From Streptomyces griseoruber (GTDB taxonomy: Bacteria > Actinomycetota > Actinomycetes > Streptomycetales > Streptomycetaceae): DNA of 64,000 nt. Below are positions 55,560-64,000 of the stretch, in pieces (position 1 is the first letter of the stretch; every line of letters begins with the position of its first letter). The stretch is from contig NZ_KQ948763.1 of assembly GCF_001514205.1 (NCBI RefSeq), positions 411,887 to 475,886 of the forward strand, given 5' to 3'. Under the pieces are notes generated by a model, which did no database searches, was not told the DNA's origin, and was given only the letters and a program-made list of their open reading frames with translations. A program made the position numbers and the translations under genes.

Positions 55560-56369
55560 GTGAAGCAGGGCACGCAGGGCTCCGCCGGGACGGGGATCGG
55601 GCAGGACGACCCGGCCCGCGCCCGGGTGCCGGCCCAGCAGCGGGCGGTCTCCTCCCAGGAACTGGACGGGGAGCGGTGCGGGCCGCGGGGTGCCGCGCGC
55701 GGGGAGCACACGCACAGCGAGCCACCGATCCCGCACCCCCGGCCGGTCGTCCAGCGGGCCTCCGTGCGCGGCCAGATCCTGCACGCGCTGCGCATCGCCC
55801 TGGTCTCCGGGGAGCTCAGGCCGGGCGAGGTGTACTCGGCCCCGGTCCTCGGCGACCGCTTCGGGGTCTCGGCCACCCCGGTGCGCGAGGCGATGCAGCA
55901 GCTCGCGATGGAGGGCGCCGTCGAGGTCGTGCCCAACCGGGGGTTCCGGGTCGTCGAGCGCGGCGCACGGGAACTCGCCGAACTGGCCGAGGTGCGGGCG
56001 CTGATCGAGGTGCCGGTGATGCAGCGGCTGGCCCGTACCGTGCCGGCCGAGCGCTGGGCGGAGCTGCGGCCCCTCGCCGAGGCGACGGTCCGTGCCGCGG
56101 GCTCCGGCTGCCGGGCGACGTACGCCGAGGCGGACCGCGTCTTCCACCGGGCGCTGCTCGCCCTCGCCGGCAACGAACAGCTCGTCGCGATCGCGGAGGA
56201 CCTCCACCGCCGCGCCCAGTGGCCCCTGGCCGGCGGCCCCGCCCCGCGCGTGCGGGCCGAACTCCTCGCCGACGCGGCGGAACACCTCGCCCTGCTCGAC
56301 GCGCTGTGCGCCGGCGAACCGGACGCCGTCCAGACCCTGGTCCGCAACCACTTCGCGGGCGCGGCCTGA
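55560..56369 (+). CDS. GntR-family (FadR-type) transcriptional regulator
   Basis: A 269-residue regulator. After a 60-residue disordered N-terminal extension, residues 68-130 form the GntR winged helix (LRIALVSGELRPGEVYSAPV, LGDRFGVSATPVREAMQQL, RGFRVVE). The FCD-type all-helical effector domain follows (LAEVRALIEVPVMQRLA, ADRVFHRALLALAGNEQLV, HLALLDALCAGE). The GTG follows AGGAGG with 6-base spacing. Targets are unknown; the promoter region is shared with the FhuF-like gene. The long N-terminal tail is unusual for the family. Confidence 0.9.
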   Translation: MKQGTQGSAGTGIGQDDPARARVPAQQRAVSSQELDGERCGPRGAARGEHTHSEPPIPHPRPVVQRASVRGQILHALRIALVSGELRPGEVYSAPVLGDRFGVSATPVREAMQQLAMEGAVEVVPNRGFRVVERGARELAELAEVRALIEVPVMQRLARTVPAERWAELRPLAEATVRAAGSGCRATYAEADRVFHRALLALAGNEQLVAIAEDLHRRAQWPLAGGPAPRVRAELLADAAEHLALLDALCAGEPDAVQTLVRNHFAGAA

Positions 56370-56374
56370 GCGGG

Positions 56375-56400
56375 CGTTGCCCGGGGCCGTTGCCCGGGGC
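56375..56400. repeat. Two-copy 13-bp direct repeat
   Basis: Two perfect tandem copies of CGTTGCCCGGGGC immediately follow the GntR gene, in an intergenic GC-rich patch. Confidence 0.75.
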
Positions 56401-56510
56401 CGTGGTCCGGCGCCGGTCCGTCGTGGCCGGTCGCGCCCACGCGGCGGAGCCGCACCTCGACACAGCCCCGCGCCCCTTCGCGCCCCATCGGGGGCGCCGC
56501 TGGGCCCGGC

Positions 56511-57290
56511 CTACGCCGTCGCCGCCGGCGGCGGGGGTGCCAACTGGCCCGCCAGCCAGGTCGGGACGCCGCCCAGCAGGCGGAACAGCCGCCGCGCCTC
56601 CTCCCGGAGCCGGGAGGCCTCCGGCTCGGTCTCGGTGTCGGCGAGGGAGACGAGCGCCGGCGCGGTCCCCACCAGGTAGCCCAACTCCTCCCGGATGCGG
56701 AGGGATTCGGCGAAGCCGTGCCGCGCCTCCGCCAACTCCCCGTCCCGCAGGGCCAGTCCGGCCAGATGCCGCCAGGTGAACGACAGCAGCAGCTCGTCGG
56801 AGTGGGCGGCCGCCGCCGTGTGGGCGCGCCGGTACGCGGCCCGCGCGGCCTGCGGGGACCGCGAGAGGTTCTCCGCGAGCAGCCCGCGCCGGAAGTCCAG
56901 CAGCGCCCGCCCCACCGCGTCCGGCGGGATCAGCGCCGCCGCCCGGCCCAGCGCGGCCCGTGCCTCGTCCACCCGGTCCCGCACCGCGTGCAGCGTGGCG
57001 GCGTAGGCGAGGTACCCCCGTTCGCAGGCGGCCGCGCCCCGCTCCTCGTCACCGTGCGCCAGCGCCTCCGCCGTGCGCAGCGCGTCCTCGGCGTCCTGCC
57101 AGCCCTGTTCGGTGTACAGGCACCGCTCGACGAGCAGCGCCGCCCGCTGGATCGCGCCCGGCGCGGTGTCCGCCGGCAGCAGGGCCGCGGCGTCGACCCA
57201 GCAGGCCCGCGAGCGCAACCGCCACACGGCGATCTGGACGGGGTCGTCATCTGCGGTCGTTCCGGTACCAGACATGGCGGAGTACGCCAC
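56511..57290 (-). CDS. Tetratricopeptide-like protein of unknown function
   Basis: A 259-residue, almost wholly helical protein. Repeated helical pairs of about 34 residues (ALLVERCLYTEQGWQDAEDA, DRVDEARAALGRAAALIPPD, RSPQAARAAYRRAHTAAAAH, LAEARHGFAESLRIREELGY) are tetratricopeptide-like, so it is probably a protein-binding scaffold. There are no catalytic motifs and no signal. The GTG at 57290 follows GGGAGGG; an ATG at 57275 is an alternative. It is the only gene between the GntR and PucR regulators. Confidence 0.8.
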   Translation of the reverse strand: MAYSAMSGTGTTADDDPVQIAVWRLRSRACWVDAAALLPADTAPGAIQRAALLVERCLYTEQGWQDAEDALRTAEALAHGDEERGAAACERGYLAYAATLHAVRDRVDEARAALGRAAALIPPDAVGRALLDFRRGLLAENLSRSPQAARAAYRRAHTAAAAHSDELLLSFTWRHLAGLALRDGELAEARHGFAESLRIREELGYLVGTAPALVSLADTETEPEASRLREEARRLFRLLGGVPTWLAGQLAPPPPAATA

Positions 57291-57437
57291 GTTGCCCTCC
57301 CCGAGCGCGCCGTCGAGCCTTGAGTGAGTGTCGGCATCTCAACATGAATCCCGGACCGGGCCAAGGGGGCGGGTGAAGGATTTCACAAAGTCGTGGGACT
57401 GTCCGCCCCCAAAGGTTTCGACGGGCGGCGGCCGGGC

Positions 57438-59123
57438 TCAGCTCATGCGCAGCGCCAGGAAGAAATCCAGCTTGTCCTCCAGCCGCGACAGATCACGGCT
57501 CGTCAACTGCTCGATCCGGCCGACCCGGTAGCGCAGGGTGTTGACGTGCAGATGCAGCCGGGACGCGCACCGCGTCCAGGAGCCGTCGCACTCCAGGAAC
57601 GCCTCCAGCGTCGGGATCAGCTCGGCCCGGTGACGCCGGTCGTACTCGCGCAGCGGGTCCAGCAGCCGGGCCGTGAACGCCCGGCGCACGTCGTCCGGGA
57701 CGAACGGCAGCAGCAGCACGTGCGAGGCGAGCTCCTGATGGCCGGCCGCGCAGACCCGGCCGGGCCGGGCCGCCGCCACCCGCCGCGCGTGCCGCGCCTC
57801 CTCCAGCGCCCCGCGCAGCCCCTCCGCCGAGTGCACGGCCGCGCTCACCCCGAGCGTGAGGCGCCCGTCACCGTCCAGCCCCGCCGACAGCGGTTCCCGT
57901 ACGGCGGCCAGCAGCACCTCGGCGAGGACGCCCGCCTCGGAGCCGTCGTGCTCGCTGGAGACCGCCGGCAGCGGCACCAGGGCGACGGCCTCGTCACCGG
58001 TGTGGGCGACGGCGATCCGGTCGGACGGTTCGGTCCCGGTCGCCAGCGGGTCCACCAGGATCTCCTCCAGCAGCGACTGGGTCAGCGGACCCGCCTGCGG
58101 CCCGTCGCCCCCGGGGCGGTCCCACTCCACGCGCGCCACGACCACCTGCCAGTGCGGGGCGGCCCCGAGGCCCGGCAGCAGCACCGGCGCGGCCACCCGC
58201 AGCCGCGCCGCGATCTCCGCCGGGGCCGCGCCGGTCTGCACCAGCTCCAGCACCTCCTGCGCGAGCCGCCGGCGCACCGTGCGCGCCGCGTCCCGCCGGT
58301 CCCGCTCGACCGCGATCAGCTGGGTGACGCCGTACAGCAGGTCCAGCCGCTCCTCCTGCCAGTCCCCGGCGTCCGCCTCCACGGCCAGCAGCCAGTCCGA
58401 CAGCACGCTCTCGCGCACGTCCCGCCCGCCCTGCGCGCCGCGGCCGCCGCCGCTGCGGATCGGGAACAGCGAGTACGTCGTGGGGCCCACCAGCGTCCGG
58501 TGCGGTCCGCGCCGGCCGCCGCGCACGGCCGCGAGCTGCTCCCCGGCCAGCCGTGCGCACACATCGGCCGGCAGCGCCGGGCCCGCCGTCTTCGGGCCCG
58601 CGATCAGCCGCCCGGTGGGGGACAGCACCCAGGCCCGCAGGTCCAGATCGGAGCCGAGCAGGTCCAGGACCACGTCCGGGCCGCCGCCCGCCGGACCCGA
58701 GGTCATCATCCGCCGGTGCCGGTCCACCACCGCCGCGAGGTCCCCGGCACGCTCCCCGCTGACCTGCCGTACGACATGCTCGGTGATCGTCGCGAAGGCC
58801 ACCGACTCGTGCACCGCGAACAGCGGCAGCCGGTGCCGGGCGCAGGCCACGACCAGATCGTCCGGCACGTCCGACAGCTCGGCCTCGCCGGCCGCGAGCG
58901 CCGCCACCCCGGCCTGCGCCAGGATCCGGACGAACGGCTCGGAGTCGGCGGGCCCCCGGCGCCAGGCCAGGCCCGTGAGCACCAGCTCGCCGCCGGAGAG
59001 ATAGCGGCTCGGGTCCCGCAGATCGGTGGTCATCACTGCGCGCACCGCGCGGTCGAGCTCGCCCTCGCCGCCGAGCAGCCGCAGCCCCAGCGCATCGGTG
59101 TCCAGAAGTGCGCGCAGCCGCAT
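57438..59123 (-). CDS. PucR-family transcriptional regulator
   Basis: A 561-residue regulator of purine catabolism. The N-terminal PucR domain begins MRLRALLDTDALGLRLLGG and includes ELVLTGLAW. A GGDEF-like central region (HWQVVVARVEW, GVSAAVHSAEGLRGALEEAR) follows, then the C-terminal PucR helix-turn-helix (LLDPLREYDRRHRAELIPTL, ECDGSWTRCASRLHLHVNTL, RYRVGRIEQLT). The ATG at 59123 was chosen because the domain starts there; the frame upstream is not family-like. It is divergent from the xanthine dehydrogenase operon, which it most likely controls in response to purines. A 12-bp tandem repeat sits 19 bases upstream. Confidence 0.92.
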   Translation of the reverse strand: MRLRALLDTDALGLRLLGGEGELDRAVRAVMTTDLRDPSRYLSGGELVLTGLAWRRGPADSEPFVRILAQAGVAALAAGEAELSDVPDDLVVACARHRLPLFAVHESVAFATITEHVVRQVSGERAGDLAAVVDRHRRMMTSGPAGGGPDVVLDLLGSDLDLRAWVLSPTGRLIAGPKTAGPALPADVCARLAGEQLAAVRGGRRGPHRTLVGPTTYSLFPIRSGGGRGAQGGRDVRESVLSDWLLAVEADAGDWQEERLDLLYGVTQLIAVERDRRDAARTVRRRLAQEVLELVQTGAAPAEIAARLRVAAPVLLPGLGAAPHWQVVVARVEWDRPGGDGPQAGPLTQSLLEEILVDPLATGTEPSDRIAVAHTGDEAVALVPLPAVSSEHDGSEAGVLAEVLLAAVREPLSAGLDGDGRLTLGVSAAVHSAEGLRGALEEARHARRVAAARPGRVCAAGHQELASHVLLLPFVPDDVRRAFTARLLDPLREYDRRHRAELIPTLEAFLECDGSWTRCASRLHLHVNTLRYRVGRIEQLTSRDLSRLEDKLDFFLALRMS

Positions 59124-59446
59124 CTCGTCGCCGCCGTTCCTTGTCTCGAAAGCTGTCTCGAAAACTACGATGAAAGTGAAGGGATCAGTGGGGCGGAGGC
59201 CCGGTGGTGTTTCCAGGGGAATGCCCAGGGGATACGCAGAGGTTTCCGATGCCCTCTGTTCATACGAATCTACAAGATGCCTGTCGCGACCAGCCAACTC
59301 CTTCATGGTTTCCGTGACTGACACGGTCGGAGTACGGCCCTGTGTACTGGGCCCACTGCGCGTGAACACCCCATGAACGAGCCGGGCCCGCCGCACACGA
59401 TCTGGCTCGATCCGTACGACCCACGAGACGAAGAAGAGAGCCGGTC
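59124..59446. other. Divergent regulatory region of pucR and the xanthine dehydrogenase operon
   Basis: 323 bases with no gene. It holds two tandem copies of a 12-mer, TGTCTCGAAAGC and TGTCTCGAAAAC (59142-59165), close to the pucR start, and AT-richer DNA around 59250-59300. It is the probable site of PucR binding and of both promoters; exact promoters were not assigned. Confidence 0.6.
59142..59165. repeat. Tandem 12-bp repeat in the pucR-xdh gap
   Basis: TGTCTCGAAAGC and TGTCTCGAAAAC are adjacent and differ at one base. Their proximity to the regulator suggests a direct-repeat binding site. Confidence 0.75.
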
Positions 59447-60336
59447 ATGGACTTCCTTCGCCCCGCCAGCTGGGAGGAGGCGCTCGCCGCGAAGGCCGAG
59501 CACCCCAGCGCGGTGCCGATCGCCGGGGGCACCGATGTGATGGTCGAGATCAACTTCGACCACCGGCGGCCCGAGTACCTCCTGGACCTCAACCGTGTCG
59601 CCGACCTCTACGAGTGGGAGACCGGCGAGGACACCGTGCGGCTGGGCGCCTCCGTGCCGTACACGAAGATCATGGAGAATCTGCGGTCCGAGCTGCCGGG
59701 CCTGGCCCTCGCCTCGCACACCGTGGCCTCCCCGCAGATCCGCAACCGCGGCGGCGTCGGCGGCAACCTCGGCACCGCCTCCCCGGCCGGGGACGCCCAC
59801 CCCGCCCTGCTGGCGGCCGGCGCCGAGGTCGAGGCCGAGTCGGTGCGCGGCAGCCGCCGTATCCCCATCGACGACTTCTACACCGGCGTCAAGCGCAACG
59901 CGCTCGCCCCGGACGAGCTGATCCGCGCCGTCCACATCAAGAAGGCCGACGGCCCGCAGCAGTACTCCAAGGTCGGCACCCGCAACGCCATGGTCATCGC
60001 CGTCTGCGCCTTCGGCCTCGCCCTGCACCCCGGGACCCGCACGGTCCGCACCGGCATCGGATCCGCCGCCCCGACCCCCGTCCGGGCGACGGTCGCCGAG
60101 GACTTCCTGAACGCGGCACTGGAGGAAGGCGGCTTCTGGGACAACGGGAAGATCATCACCCCGTCGGTCGCCAAGGAGTTCGCCGGCCTCTGCGCCGCGG
60201 CCTGCAACCCCATCGACGACGTCCGCGGCACCGCGAGCTACCGCCGCCACGCGGTCGGCGTCATGGCCCGCCGCACCCTGACCTGGACCTGGGAGTCGTA
60301 CCGCGGCGCCCGCCGCACCTCGGAAGGAGCCGCGTG

Positions 60337-60337
<1 letters not shown>
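59447..60337 (+). CDS. Xanthine dehydrogenase FAD-binding subunit
   Basis: A 296-residue subunit of the molybdenum hydroxylase family. The FAD domain has PIAGGTDVMVEI (about residues 24-35) and the conserved ASPQIRNRGGVGGNLGTASP (about 97-116) that wraps the flavin; the C-terminal CO-dehydrogenase flavoprotein domain follows (residues 170-290). It passes electrons from the iron-sulfur subunit to NAD or another acceptor during oxidation of hypoxanthine and xanthine. It is first in the operon; the ATG at 59447 follows GAAGAGAGC. Its stop shares one base with the next start. Confidence 0.93.
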
Positions 60338-60846
<509 letters not shown>

Positions 60847-60850
60847 GCCC

Positions 60851-63235
60851 ATGCCGACCAACGGTGCCCCCACGAAGATCACCCAGGGCTCGCAGACCAA
60901 GGGCGGCGTCGGTGAGTCGACGCTCCGCCCGGACGGGACCCTCAAGGTCACCGGCGAGTTCGCGTACTCCTCCGACCTGTGGCACGAGGACATGCTCTGG
61001 GGCCAGATCCTGCGCTCCACCGTCGCCCACGCCGAGATCGTCTCCCTCGACACGAGCGAGGCCCTCGCCACGCCCGGCGTGTACGCCGTCATGACGTACG
61101 ACGACCTGCCCACCGACGTGAAGAACTACGGCCTGGAGATCCAGGACACCCCCGTCCTGGCCCACGGCAAGGTACGCCACCACGGCGAGCCCGTCGCGAT
61201 CGTCGCCGCCGACCACCCGGAGACCGCCCGCCGCGCCGCCGCCAAGATCAAGGTCGAGTACCGCGAGCTGCCGGTGATCACAGACGAGTCCTCGGCGACC
61301 GCCCCGGACGCGGTCCTCGTCCACGAGAACCGCACCGACCACCACATCGGCCATGTCCCGCACCCGAACATCGTCCACCGCCAGCCCATCGTCCGCGGCG
61401 ACGCGGCCGCGGCCGCCGAGCGGGCCGATGTGATCGTCAAGGGCGAGTACACCTTCGGCATGCAGGACCAGGCCTTCCTCGGCCCCGAGTCCGGCCTCGC
61501 CGTCCCCGAGGAGGACGGCGGCGTCCACCTCTACATCGCCACCCAGTGGCTCCACTCCGACCTGCGCCAGATCGCCCCCGTCCTCGGCCTCCCGCCGGAG
61601 AAGGTGCGGATGACGCTGGCCGGCGTCGGCGGCGCCTTCGGCGGCCGCGAGGACCTGTCGATGCAGATCCACGCCTGTCTGCTGGCCCTGCGCACCGGCA
61701 AACCCGTCAAGATCGTCTACAACCGTTTCGAGTCCTTCTTCGGACACGTCCACCGCCACCCCGCCAAGCTCTCCTACGAGCACGGCGCGACCCGCGACGG
61801 CAAGCTGACCCACGTCACCTGCCGGATCGTCCTCGACGGCGGCGCGTACGCCTCCGCCTCCCCGGCGGTCGTCGGCAACGCCGCCTCCCTCGGCATCGGA
61901 CCGTACGCCGTCGACGACGTCGACATCGAGGCCATCGCCCTCTACACCAACAATCCGCCGTGCGGCGCGATGCGCGGCTTCGGCGCGGTCCAGGCCTGCT
62001 TCGCCTACGAGGCACAGATGGACAAGGTGGCCGAGGAACTCGGCCTGGACCCGGTGGAGTTCCGGCAGCGCAACGCCATGGAGCAGGGCACGCTGCTGCC
62101 GACCGGCCAGCCGGTCGACTCCCCGGCACCGGTCGCCGAACTCCTGCGCCGCGTCAAGGCGATGCCGATGCCGCCGGAGCGCCAGTGGGAGTCCAGCGAG
62201 GGCGCGGACGTACGGCAGCTCCCCGGCGGCCTGTCCAACACCACCCACGGCGAGGGGGTGGTCCGGGGCGTCGGCTACGCGGTCGGCATCAAGAACGTCG
62301 GCTTCTCCGAGGGCTTCGACGACTACTCCACCGCGCGCGTCCGGCTGGAGGCCGTGGCCGGCGAGGCCGTCGTCACCGTGCACACGGCGATGGCGGAGGT
62401 CGGCCAGGGCGGGGTCACCGTGCACGCCCAGATCGCCCGCACCGAGCTGGGCGTCGCCCAGGTCACCATCCATCCCGCCAACACGGAGGTGGGCAGCGCC
62501 GGTTCGACGTCGGCCTCCCGGCAGACGTACGTCACCGGCGGTGCTGTGAAGAACGCCTGCGAGCTGGTCCGCGAGCGGGTCCTGGAGATCGGGCGCCGGA
62601 AGTTCGGCACCTACCACCCGGCCTGGGCCACCGCCGAACTGCTCCTGGAGGGCGGCAAGGTCGTCACCGACGGCGGCGAGGTCCTCGCCGACCTGGTCGA
62701 CGTCCTCGGCGAGGAGGCCGTGGAGGTCGAGGAGGAGTGGCGGCACCGGCCCACCGAGCCCTTCGACCTGCGCACCGGGCAGGGCAACGGCCATGTCCAG
62801 TACAGCTTCGCCGCGCACCGGGCGGTCGTCGAGGTCGACACCGAGCTGGGCCTGGTCAAGGTGATCGAGCTGGCCTGCGCCCAGGACGTCGGCAAGGCGC
62901 TCAACCCGCTGTCCGTGCTCGGCCAGATCCAGGGCGGCACCACCCAGGGCCTCGGCATCGCCGTCATGGAGGAGATCATCGTCGACCCGAGGACGGCGAA
63001 GGTGAAGAACCCCTCCTTCACGGACTACCTCATCCCCACCATCCTCGACACGCCGACCATCCCCGTCGATGTGCTCGAACTCGCCGACGACCACGCCCCG
63101 TACGGCCTGCGCGGCGTCGGCGAGGCACCCACCCTGTCCTCCACCCCGGCGGTCCTCGCGGCCATCCGCGCCGCGACGGGCCTGGAGCTGAACAGGACGC
63201 CGGTACGCCCGGAACACCTCACCGGCACGGCGTAG
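60851..63235 (+). CDS. Xanthine dehydrogenase molybdenum-binding subunit
   Basis: A 794-residue catalytic subunit carrying the molybdopterin cytosine dinucleotide or molybdopterin cofactor. The N-terminal a/b hammerhead domain (GKVRHHGEPVAIVAAD) precedes four Mo-cofactor regions: LAGVGGAFGGRED, NPPCGAMRGFGAVQACF, MAEVGQGGVTVHAQIA, and the active-site Glu in GLRGVGEAP. It oxidises hypoxanthine and xanthine to urate. It is last of three coupled genes and is likely induced through the divergent PucR. Maturation would need the XdhC-like protein whose start appears at 63975. Confidence 0.95.
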   Translation: MPTNGAPTKITQGSQTKGGVGESTLRPDGTLKVTGEFAYSSDLWHEDMLWGQILRSTVAHAEIVSLDTSEALATPGVYAVMTYDDLPTDVKNYGLEIQDTPVLAHGKVRHHGEPVAIVAADHPETARRAAAKIKVEYRELPVITDESSATAPDAVLVHENRTDHHIGHVPHPNIVHRQPIVRGDAAAAAERADVIVKGEYTFGMQDQAFLGPESGLAVPEEDGGVHLYIATQWLHSDLRQIAPVLGLPPEKVRMTLAGVGGAFGGREDLSMQIHACLLALRTGKPVKIVYNRFESFFGHVHRHPAKLSYEHGATRDGKLTHVTCRIVLDGGAYASASPAVVGNAASLGIGPYAVDDVDIEAIALYTNNPPCGAMRGFGAVQACFAYEAQMDKVAEELGLDPVEFRQRNAMEQGTLLPTGQPVDSPAPVAELLRRVKAMPMPPERQWESSEGADVRQLPGGLSNTTHGEGVVRGVGYAVGIKNVGFSEGFDDYSTARVRLEAVAGEAVVTVHTAMAEVGQGGVTVHAQIARTELGVAQVTIHPANTEVGSAGSTSASRQTYVTGGAVKNACELVRERVLEIGRRKFGTYHPAWATAELLLEGGKVVTDGGEVLADLVDVLGEEAVEVEEEWRHRPTEPFDLRTGQGNGHVQYSFAAHRAVVEVDTELGLVKVIELACAQDVGKALNPLSVLGQIQGGTTQGLGIAVMEEIIVDPRTAKVKNPSFTDYLIPTILDTPTIPVDVLELADDHAPYGLRGVGEAPTLSSTPAVLAAIRAATGLELNRTPVRPEHLTGTA

Positions 63236-63974
63236 GAACCCACCCCCATTCGCCTCGGGCCGTCCCCCGGGCCGGCACCACCCGTCCCAACCCCCGCTGA
63301 GACTTGGGAGACGGCACCATGGCCCAGCAGTCCCTGGAGCCCGCAAGAGGGGCGTGGGAGGCGGAAGCCGTCTCCCGCGTCCACGCCGACCGGTCTTGGC
63401 TCGACCGCCCCTCGTACCGGCGAGGATCCGTGGTGGCGCCAGGGGCGCGTGGCCGGGTCCCCGCCTTCCCGGCGCGGGCACACATCCTGCTCCTCGACCG
63501 TTCCTGGGCGGTGGACGAGAGCAGACCCTTCCCCCGGCACGCCCCGAACGGTCCTGGGCTCGCTGGTCGTCCGCTGTCGCAACCGGGCGGCGACGCGGAT
63601 CCTGTCCGCGGTCCGATGCCGGAAGGGCGGAGTCCCTCACGACCCGGGCTTCCGGGGGAGGCAGGAGGCGACGGGGAGGCCCTGAGCCGCGCAAGCCGAC
63701 GATCACCCGATCGAGCCGATCCGGCTCAGGGCCAGCCCGCTGGCTCCCGCTCGCCCCTCGGTGCGGCGGGCGAACTGACCGGCCGGCCGGTGCTGCAGCG
63801 GGCGGCGGGCGCCCCCGCACGGGCCTCGCCTCGGTCGTCAGACCGGTGCCTTCCTGTGGGGCCTCTGAAGCATCTTCCTGCTCCATTTCGCCCTCCATCC
63901 CTTTGAGGACTGGTTGGGCGTGCACCAGCCGGCCTTCGCCGCACCCTCCACCCCGACCGTCAAGGAGACAGGAC
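63236..63974. other. 739-base region without a convincing gene
   Basis: A frame at 63319-63906 (ATG after GGGAGACGG, 195 residues) is open, but its composition (Arg/Pro/Ser-rich, no domain) and weak codon bias make it doubtful. Near 63890-63970 another frame reads FALHPFEDWLGVHQPAFAA, more protein-like but without a start. A lost gene or degenerate permease between the xdh genes and xdhC is possible. No terminator or promoter was placed. Confidence 0.4.
63319..63906 (+). CDS. Doubtful hypothetical protein
   Basis: An ATG with a good ribosome site (GGGAGACGG) opens 195 codons. The translated sequence is Arg/Pro/Ser-rich, has no recognisable fold or helix pattern, and its codon bias is weaker than that of the neighbours. 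It may be noise or the degraded start of a gene. Included only because the ribosome site and position inside the xdh operon are suggestive. Confidence 0.25.
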   Translation: MAQQSLEPARGAWEAEAVSRVHADRSWLDRPSYRRGSVVAPGARGRVPAFPARAHILLLDRSWAVDESRPFPRHAPNGPGLAGRPLSQPGGDADPVRGPMPEGRSPSRPGLPGEAGGDGEALSRASRRSPDRADPAQGQPAGSRSPLGAAGELTGRPVLQRAAGAPARASPRSSDRCLPVGPLKHLPAPFRPPSL

Positions 63975-64000
63975 ATGCTGGACATCGCCGAGGAACTCGT
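63975..64000 (+). CDS. 5' end of an XdhC-like gene (partial)
   Basis: The ATG at 63975 after AAGGAGACAGG begins MLDIAEEL, the usual opening of XdhC/CoxI-family proteins that insert the molybdenum cofactor into xanthine dehydrogenase. Only eight codons are inside the window, so the call rests on the start and on its place after the xdh subunits. Confidence 0.55.

Overview
The window looks like a piece of a Streptomyces chromosome. The DNA is very GC-rich, with third codon positions almost all G or C, GTG and TTG starts are common, and there are several hallmark streptomycete families: a DUF2637 membrane protein, an RsbW-like ATPase, a GH43/CBM13 enzyme with a secretion signal, and a sigma-like protein fused to an anti-sigma zinc motif and a CBM2. 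No rRNA, tRNA, CRISPR array, prophage or insertion sequence was seen.

Layout. 0-3.9 kb: ordinary metabolic and regulatory genes (AraC regulator, two VOC proteins, ThuA protein, PEP mutase/isocitrate lyase family). 4-22 kb: a plant cell-wall polysaccharide locus holding a LacI regulator, a 2-hydroxyacid dehydrogenase, a carboxylesterase, a cell-wall-anchored-looking beta-helix protein, an exo-beta-1,3-galactanase-like GH43, a PL4 rhamnogalacturonan lyase, a CE12 acetylesterase and a DUF2264 protein. It also carries decayed genes (alginate lyase, a second LacI regulator). LacI-type operator-like palindromes of the form GAAAGCGCTTGC recur in front of its genes. 22-29.8 kb: PEP mutase debris, TetR and ArsR regulators, two MFS exporters and an ABC-2 exporter operon. 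29.8-38.9 kb: a beta-galactoside uptake and cleavage operon (lipoprotein, two permeases, GH2 enzyme), a divergently placed ROK regulator and an alditol oxidase. The ROK gene and the transporter operon have promoters of the same architecture sharing a 14-bp element. 39-47 kb: an unassigned radical SAM protein, the sigma-like/CBM2 fusion, RsgA, an Ada-AlkA plus Ogt alkylation repair pair, a methyltransferase and a DUF456 protein. 47-57.4 kb: a PP2C-like protein, a pyruvate oxidase-like ThDP enzyme, membrane and signalling proteins, an iron-box-controlled FhuF-like protein and a GntR regulator. 57.4-64 kb: a PucR regulator divergent from a three-subunit xanthine dehydrogenase operon, ending with the first codons of an XdhC-like gene.

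How it works together. The extracellular lyase, acetylesterase and galactanase would release oligosaccharides from rhamnogalacturonan I and arabinogalactan. The ABC transporter and GH2 enzyme would import and split galactosides, the LacI and ROK proteins would sense the sugars, and the cytoplasmic dehydrogenase and alditol oxidase would handle downstream products. This is inferred from families, synteny and operator motifs; no substrate was tested.
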